A stretch of DNA of 6,187 nucleotides, taken from NCBI GenBank assembly GCA_020432595.1, contig JAGQGA010000348.1, positions 1-6,187 of the forward strand, given 5' to 3'. This document shows positions 1-3,849 of the stretch, piece by piece. Position 1 is the first letter of the stretch. Every line of letters begins with the position of its first letter. The translations under genes and the position numbers were made by a program. The notes under the pieces are model-generated. The model was not told the origin of the DNA and ran no database searches. It was given only the letters and a program-made list of their open reading frames with translations. Origin of the DNA: Anaerolineales bacterium. Its GTDB lineage: Bacteria > Chloroflexota > Anaerolineae > Promineifilales > Promineifilaceae.

Positions 1-39
1 TAAACAAGAAGAAAAATAGCCACTTTGCCGGAATTCGCC

Positions 40-85
40 AGGCATTTTCGGATTGAGTTTCCTATTTGTCTTTCCGAAAATGCCT
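40..85 (-). terminator. Inverted repeat at the tgt stop codon, possible terminator
   Basis: A perfect 13-bp inverted repeat (AGGCATTTTCGGA at 40-52, TCCGAAAATGCCT at 73-85) with a 20-nt loop begins at the last base of the tgt TAA stop codon. Its position suggests transcript ending or 3'-end protection. No T-run directly follows the stem on the minus strand; a T-rich stretch appears only further on (12-16 region), so a classical intrinsic terminator is uncertain. Bases 1-84 hold no gene that I can support. Confidence 0.5.
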
Positions 86-1176
86 TAACGATTCAGCTCC
101 TGCCGCAAATTTTCCATCAACTGCGTCATAAAACGAAGATTGTGGATGGTTGCCAGGCGGGGAAACAGGGAGTCGTTGAGTTTGAACAGGTGGTGAAGGT
201 AGCCAAGGCTGTAGTTTTGGCAGCAGGGGGCATCGCAGTAGGGGGAGATGGGCTGGCTTTGTTTGAGATGCTTTTTGTCGTTGATGTAGGTGTAGTGGAA
301 CCAGTCGTCGCCGCGCAAAACGGCCGTTTTCACATCCACATCAAAACAATACAGCCGCCCGTGCCGCGCATCCCGCGTGGGCATGGTGCTGTCAAAAATG
401 TTGTAGCCCATCCGCGCCGCCGCCACCACGTTGCCCGGATGCCCAACCCCCAGCGCGTGGAGCGTAAACTGCGGCGGCACAATTTCCCGCGTGTAGGCCA
501 AAATATCGGTCAGCAAGTTGCCTTCGCTGTCCAGCGGCCAGCCGCCATAGCCATAGCCATCAAAGCCAATCTCCAGCAGTTGGTCGGCACACTGGCGGCG
601 CAGATCGAGGTCGCCCCCCCCTTGGACAACGGCAATAAGTAACGGCCGTTTCTCCTCCCGCCGCTGTCCCACAATCCGCTCAAACTCCTCCTTGCACCGC
701 CGCGCCCAGGCCACCGTCCGCGCCACCGACCCCGCCTGCACCTCACGCGGATCATCCACATGGGTGCAGTCATCAAAACAAATGACCACATCCGAGCCAT
801 AGCTCAACTGCATCTGCACGCTTTTTTCTGGGGTCAGGTTATATTTGCGATCCTTCCCCTCCAGCCGAAACGTCGCCCCACGGTTGTTAATCGAACCGCT
901 TTTGGGGTTTTGGCGAATGAGCGAATATACTTGGAAGCCGCCGGAGTCGGTAAAAATCGGCCGTTGCCACCCCGCCATCCGGTGCAGCCCGCCCAACGCC
1001 TGCACCACCGTCGAGCTAGGGCGCTGCATCAGGTGAAACGCATTCATTTGCACCGCCTGAATGCGACAAGCGGCCAAATCGGTGGCATCCACCGAGCGCA
1101 CCACCCCCTGCGTGCCATCGGGCAGAAAAACGGGCAGGTCAAGGGTGCCGTGGGGAAGGTTGAGGTGTGTGAGCAT
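85..1176 (-). CDS. tgt: tRNA-guanine transglycosylase (Tgt family), divergent and compact
   Basis: The 363-residue product belongs to the Tgt TIM-barrel family, which exchanges guanine for a 7-deazaguanine base (preQ1 in most bacteria) at tRNA position 34. Visible landmarks are TDSGGFQ (76-82; D77 is the expected general acid/base), FDDCT (134-138; D135 for base recognition), VVQGG (183-187), FDGYGYGG (205-212), and FDSTMPTR (261-268; D262 is the expected nucleophile). The C-terminal NYSLGYLHHL and TIHNLRF segments are also typical. Two features are unusual. The zinc motif, normally CxCxxC, reads CDAPCC (314-319), so the second ligand is Ala316 and an extra Cys sits at 318; His345 is kept. 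The usual GGLAVGE loop reads GGWPLDS. Both termini are somewhat shorter than in E. coli Tgt. ATG at 1176 is the first start after an in-frame TAA in the intergenic repeat; no Shine-Dalgarno is visible. Family is sure; the exact base substrate is not. Confidence 0.5.
   Translation of the reverse strand: MLTHLNLPHGTLDLPVFLPDGTQGVVRSVDATDLAACRIQAVQMNAFHLMQRPSSTVVQALGGLHRMAGWQRPIFTDSGGFQVYSLIRQNPKSGSINNRGATFRLEGKDRKYNLTPEKSVQMQLSYGSDVVICFDDCTHVDDPREVQAGSVARTVAWARRCKEEFERIVGQRREEKRPLLIAVVQGGGDLDLRRQCADQLLEIGFDGYGYGGWPLDSEGNLLTDILAYTREIVPPQFTLHALGVGHPGNVVAAARMGYNIFDSTMPTRDARHGRLYCFDVDVKTAVLRGDDWFHYTYINDKKHLKQSQPISPYCDAPCCQNYSLGYLHHLFKLNDSLFPRLATIHNLRFMTQLMENLRQELNR
319..328. repeat. AACGGCCGTT palindrome, copy 1
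   Basis: Exact copy; symmetry extends to 14 bp (317-330, AAAACGGCCGTTTT). In the tgt-like gene it encodes Thr284-Ala285-Val286 (phase ACG GCC GTT). Confidence 0.5.
641..650. repeat. AACGGCCGTT palindrome, copy 2
   Basis: Exact copy. In the tgt-like gene it spans Lys176-Arg177-Pro178-Leu179, a different phase (CGG CCG) from copy 1 in the same gene. Confidence 0.5.
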
Positions 1177-1178
1177 AA

Positions 1179-1237
1179 ATTGGTTACTGGTTATTGGTTA
1201 TTGGGCTTGGTGCAATAACCAATAACCAATAACCAAT
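1179..1237. repeat. Heptamer-built inverted repeat between divergent start codons
   Basis: Arms at 1179-1203 and 1213-1237 are complementary over 25 bp except for one pair (1187/1229), with a 9-nt loop GGCTTGGTG. The left arm is three copies of TGGTTAY. The right side is four exact copies of CAATAAC (1213-1240). It fills nearly the whole 68-bp gap between the tgt-like and rsmF-like starts, so any promoters for both genes must lie in it, inside the repeats or upstream within the opposite gene. Its origin (mobile or slippage-grown repeat) and role are inferred, not shown. Confidence 0.5.
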
Positions 1238-1244
1238 AACCCAA

Positions 1245-2618
1245 ATGCAGAATCAAGAACCACCAACTGAATTTTTAGACAAAATGCGCGGGCTGCTGGG
1301 CGATGGGTTTGCCGCCTTTGCCGCCAGCTTTGACGAACCGCGCCGGGTGGGGCTGCGGCTGAATACGCTCAAAACGAGCGTGGCGGATTTTAACAGCAAA
1401 CCCGTATTTGCGCTTTCTTCCGTTGGCCCCCACGAACCGGCCGCCTTTTTGTTGGCCGACCCCGCCGCCCAGCCCGGCAAACACCCGTTCCACGAGGCCG
1501 GGGTCTACTATTTGCAGGAGCCAGCGGCGGTGGTGGTGGGCAGCGTCGTAGACCCGCAGCCGGGAGAATGGGTGCTGGATTTGGCCGCCGCGCCGGGGGG
1601 CAAATCCACCCATTTGGCGGCGCGGCTGGGGGACAGCGGGTTACTGGTTGCCAACGACATTGACCACAGCCGCGCCCAGATTTTGGCGCAAAACATGGAG
1701 CGCTGGGGTAGCCGCCACGCCCTGCTGACCAACGCCACCCCCAGCCAGCTTGCCGACCAGTTTGGGGGGATTTTTGACCGGGTGCTGGTAGATGCCCCCT
1801 GCTCCGGCGAGGGGCTGTTCCGGCGCATGGGCAGCTTTGCCTGGAGCGAGGCCAACGTGACCGCCTGCGCCGTGCGCCAAAGCCACATTCTTGAGGATGC
1901 AGCGCGGCTGCTGCGCCCCGGCGGGCGGCTGGTCTATGCCACCTGCACCTTTTCGCCGGAAGAAAACGAAGGGGTCATTGCCCAATTTTTGGCCGCCCAC
2001 CCCGATTTTGCCCTGGAACCGATTCCCCCCATTACCGGAGCCGCACCGGGGCAGCCTGCTTGGGTCAACAGCGACCTGCCGCTTGACCGCGCCTTGCGGC
2101 TTTGGCCGCACCGGTTCCCTGGTGAAGGGCATTTTATTGCTCGGCTGCAAAGACAGGGGGGCGGTGGCGTGGATTATGCCCTTTTCCAGCCCCGTGCCTC
2201 GCGGGAGGCGCGGGCGTTGTGGGCTGATTTTGCGGCGAATGAGCTGGGGGATTTTGTTTATGAGGAGGAGCGGCTGCATGAGGCAAACGGCCGTTTATAC
2301 CTCATTCCCCCCGATGCCCCTGCCACTGGCTCGGTGCGGCTGGTGCGCTACGGCTTGCTGCTGGGCGAACTGCGCCGCAATCATTTTCGCCCCGCCCACA
2401 CCCTTGCCCTCGCCCTAAAGCCACACGAACATGGGCAAACGGCCGATTTTGCTCCCGATGATCCTCAACTTGTCTGCTACCTCGCTGGCGAAGATATTGC
2501 ATGGGCCGGGGCAAGCGGCTGGGTGCTGGTGACGGTGGACGGTTTTGGGCTGGGTTGGGGGAAGGGGGGAAACGGCCGTTTAAAAAACCATTATCCGCGT
2601 GGGCTGCGGCGGGGATAG
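1245..2618 (+). CDS. rsmF: RsmF-type rRNA (cytosine-5-)-methyltransferase
   Basis: This 457-residue SAM-dependent RNA m5C methyltransferase belongs to the NOL1/NOP2/Sun family. Its layout is an N-terminal segment with GVYYLQEPAA (86-95), a Rossmann methyltransferase core, and a C-terminal PUA-like RNA-binding domain (about 365-457). The SAM loop is AAPGGK (115-120). The two cysteines typical of this family are present: C186 in DAPCSGEG (183-190) and C234 in ATCTFSPEENE (232-242). PHRFPGEGHF (288-297) and the terminal LGWGKGGNGRLKNHYPRGLR are characteristic of RsmF-like proteins, which methylate 16S rRNA (C1407 in E. coli; the site here is inferred). Length is close to E. coli RsmF (479). ATG 1245 is the first start after an in-frame TAA at 1230-1232; no Shine-Dalgarno precedes it, so it may be leaderless. 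It is divergent from the transglycosylase gene and convergent with the nucleotidyltransferase gene. RsmB is a less likely alternative because the N-terminal NusB-like domain is missing. Confidence 0.5.
   Translation: MQNQEPPTEFLDKMRGLLGDGFAAFAASFDEPRRVGLRLNTLKTSVADFNSKPVFALSSVGPHEPAAFLLADPAAQPGKHPFHEAGVYYLQEPAAVVVGSVVDPQPGEWVLDLAAAPGGKSTHLAARLGDSGLLVANDIDHSRAQILAQNMERWGSRHALLTNATPSQLADQFGGIFDRVLVDAPCSGEGLFRRMGSFAWSEANVTACAVRQSHILEDAARLLRPGGRLVYATCTFSPEENEGVIAQFLAAHPDFALEPIPPITGAAPGQPAWVNSDLPLDRALRLWPHRFPGEGHFIARLQRQGGGGVDYALFQPRASREARALWADFAANELGDFVYEEERLHEANGRLYLIPPDAPATGSVRLVRYGLLLGELRRNHFRPAHTLALALKPHEHGQTADFAPDDPQLVCYLAGEDIAWAGASGWVLVTVDGFGLGWGKGGNGRLKNHYPRGLRRG
2286..2295. repeat. AACGGCCGTT palindrome, copy 3
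   Basis: Exact copy with 12-bp symmetry (2285-2296). In the rsmF-like gene it encodes Asn348-Gly349-Arg350, the third possible phase (AAC GGC CGT). Confidence 0.5.
2571..2580. repeat. AACGGCCGTT palindrome, copy 4
   Basis: Exact copy with 12-bp symmetry (2570-2581). It encodes Asn443-Gly444-Arg445 near the C-terminus of the methyltransferase, inside its PUA-like domain. Confidence 0.5.
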
Positions 2619-2620
2619 GA

Positions 2621-2680
2621 ATTAGGGATTGGAGATTGGAGATTATGAACCTTCACAATCTCTAATCTCCAATCCCCAAT
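2621..2680. terminator. Heptamer-built inverted repeat between convergent genes, possible bidirectional terminator
   Basis: Arms at 2621-2644 and 2657-2680 pair over 24 bp with two non-Watson-Crick positions (2638/2663, a G-T wobble, and 2624/2677). The loop is 12 nt (2645-2656). The left side is ATTAGGG, ATTGGAG, ATTGGAG; the right side is four AATCYCY units (2657-2684). It starts 2 bases after the rsmF-like stop codon and ends 11 bases before the nucleotidyltransferase stop codon on the other strand, so it is well placed to end both transcripts. A short T-run (2686-2689) follows on the plus strand, but not directly after the stem. Confidence 0.5.
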
Positions 2681-2691
2681 CTCTCTTTTGT

Positions 2692-3843
2692 CTATACATC
2701 CCCCCGCTGAAACATGCCCCACAGATGCCCCCAATGGCTAACTCTGCCGCCATAGCGAGCTTCTAACCACGCTTTTTCCGGCCAAAGCGTGCGAAAAACC
2801 ATTTTGGCAATGTCGCGGGGGCGGTCAACGAGCAGCAGCAGCAGCGGGAAGCGCAAGAGGGGATGGGGCAAGGCAAAGCCGTTGATGGCTTTTTCAGGTG
2901 CTAAAATCCGGCGAAACAGCCAGCGATGCAGCCATGAGGGGCGTAGGGCGTGGAGCGCAGGTTCAAGTTCGGGCAGGCCGATGAGCTGGTGCAGGAGGGT
3001 GAGGACGGTATAAACGGCCGTTGCCACCCGCCACCGCTGCGCCCGTTCTGCCACCACCTGCCAATCCACCCCCCGCTTCTGCGCCGTCAGGGCAATGTCT
3101 ACCAGGCTGCGGATGAGGTGGAGGTCAAATTGGTGATTAACGGCCGTATGCACCGCAAAATGAATCACCGCATCCTCTGCCGCCAACTGCTGCATATCTG
3201 GTCTTGTCGGTAATGGCTCTAACCGCTGCCACATCGCCTCCGTTTCAATGGCCGCCGTGTGCTTTCCCCACCAGCCAGAAAAGGGAGCCAAATGGAGTTC
3301 CACCAGGTTTTGCACCCATTGAGGCTGGTAAAAACGAATTTCACCGTCTGACAAAAGCTGTAGTTCGGGCGGGCGTTTCTCCTTGCCATCTTGCCTAAAC
3401 CCAGCTTGCACCATCAGCGCCATTGCCTGGGGCAAATAGCTGGCGGGAACCCACAAATCCAAATCTGACATGGGGCGGTACATCACCCCGCCATAAACAG
3501 ATTCGCCTAGGGCTATGCCCTTGAGCAACACAAGCGGGAGGTTGCCCCTGAATTGGGTGGTAATCGCGTCTAGGTTGGCAAGGTGGAGTTCGTTTTGGGC
3601 GACGGCAGCGTAGAGGTCGGTTTGCAGCGCGGCGGCGAGTTGGGGGCATTCTGTGCGGCAAACGCGATGGGCAAGTGGGCCTAAGCCATGCCGGATGAGC
3701 CACGCGGCGAAAGCGGCGGGTTCCTGGCACAGGTGGGGTGGCAGGGGGTCGAGGTTGAGGAGGTAGCGTAAGAGGGGACGAACGGCCGTTACTTCCCACC
3801 GCTGCCCAACCACATCATTGGAAGGCAAAACAAACGTTTGCAA
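2692..3843 (-). CDS. Nucleotidyltransferase-fold family protein (NTP_transf_5-like), polysaccharide-linked
   Basis: This 383-residue protein resembles the uncharacterised nucleotidyltransferase family NTP_transf_5. The signature is LLKGIALGESVYG (106-118) followed by MYRPMSDLDLWV (121-132), where D127 and D129 form the metal-binding DxD pair. A later VELHLAP (181-187) could supply the third acidic residue (E182). A helical segment, IHFAVHTAVNH (227-237) then LIRSLVDIAL (243-252), also fits the family. No signal peptide or clear membrane span is seen. The substrate is unknown; members often occur in surface-polysaccharide or peptide-modification clusters. The reading frame opens right after the upstream gene's TAA, and TTG at 3843 is the first possible start, 6 bases past that stop. 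In-frame TTG (codon 6) or GTG (codon 11) starts are alternatives, and no Shine-Dalgarno decides between them. It is probably co-transcribed with the upstream fusion gene. Confidence 0.5.
   Translation of the reverse strand: MQTFVLPSNDVVGQRWEVTAVRPLLRYLLNLDPLPPHLCQEPAAFAAWLIRHGLGPLAHRVCRTECPQLAAALQTDLYAAVAQNELHLANLDAITTQFRGNLPLVLLKGIALGESVYGGVMYRPMSDLDLWVPASYLPQAMALMVQAGFRQDGKEKRPPELQLLSDGEIRFYQPQWVQNLVELHLAPFSGWWGKHTAAIETEAMWQRLEPLPTRPDMQQLAAEDAVIHFAVHTAVNHQFDLHLIRSLVDIALTAQKRGVDWQVVAERAQRWRVATAVYTVLTLLHQLIGLPELEPALHALRPSWLHRWLFRRILAPEKAINGFALPHPLLRFPLLLLLVDRPRDIAKMVFRTLWPEKAWLEARYGGRVSHWGHLWGMFQRGDV
3013..3022. repeat. AACGGCCGTT palindrome, copy 5
   Basis: Exact copy in the nucleotidyltransferase-like gene, encoding Thr275-Ala276-Val277. 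Confidence 0.5.
3781..3790. repeat. AACGGCCGTT palindrome, copy 6
   Basis: Exact copy near the 5' end of the nucleotidyltransferase-like gene, encoding Thr19-Ala20-Val21. Confidence 0.5.
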
Positions 3844-3849
3844 GATTAC

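Noticed and set aside
25..642. Long plus-strand open frame opposite the 3' half of tgt
   Set aside because: The minus strand carries clear Tgt motifs throughout. The plus frame has no recognisable family and is a GC-rich shadow.
1213..1240. Tandem CAATAAC units as a possible CRISPR or iteron array
   Set aside because: The units are 7 bp with no spacers, there are no cas or rep genes nearby, and the opposite arm makes it a hairpin.
1438..1443. Bare CGGCCG at 1438 and at 4696
   Set aside because: These lack the AA/TT flanks, and a 6-bp GC-rich word is expected by chance in such DNA, so they were not counted with the 10-bp palindrome.
1641..2279. Minus-strand frame of about 210 codons inside the methyltransferase gene
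   Set aside because: It lies fully under a gene with strong family motifs, and its own product is low-complexity Gly/Pro/Arg-rich with no domain.
2831..2848. AGC/CAG triplet run suggesting a microsatellite
   Set aside because: It encodes the LLLLL stretch of the nucleotidyltransferase-like protein and is short. Ordinary leucine codon use explains it.
3831..3840. Palindrome CAAACGTTTG at the start of the nucleotidyltransferase gene
   Set aside because: Single copy, inside the coding sequence by the chosen start, and without a link to the AACGGCCGTT family beyond its AT-rich flanks.
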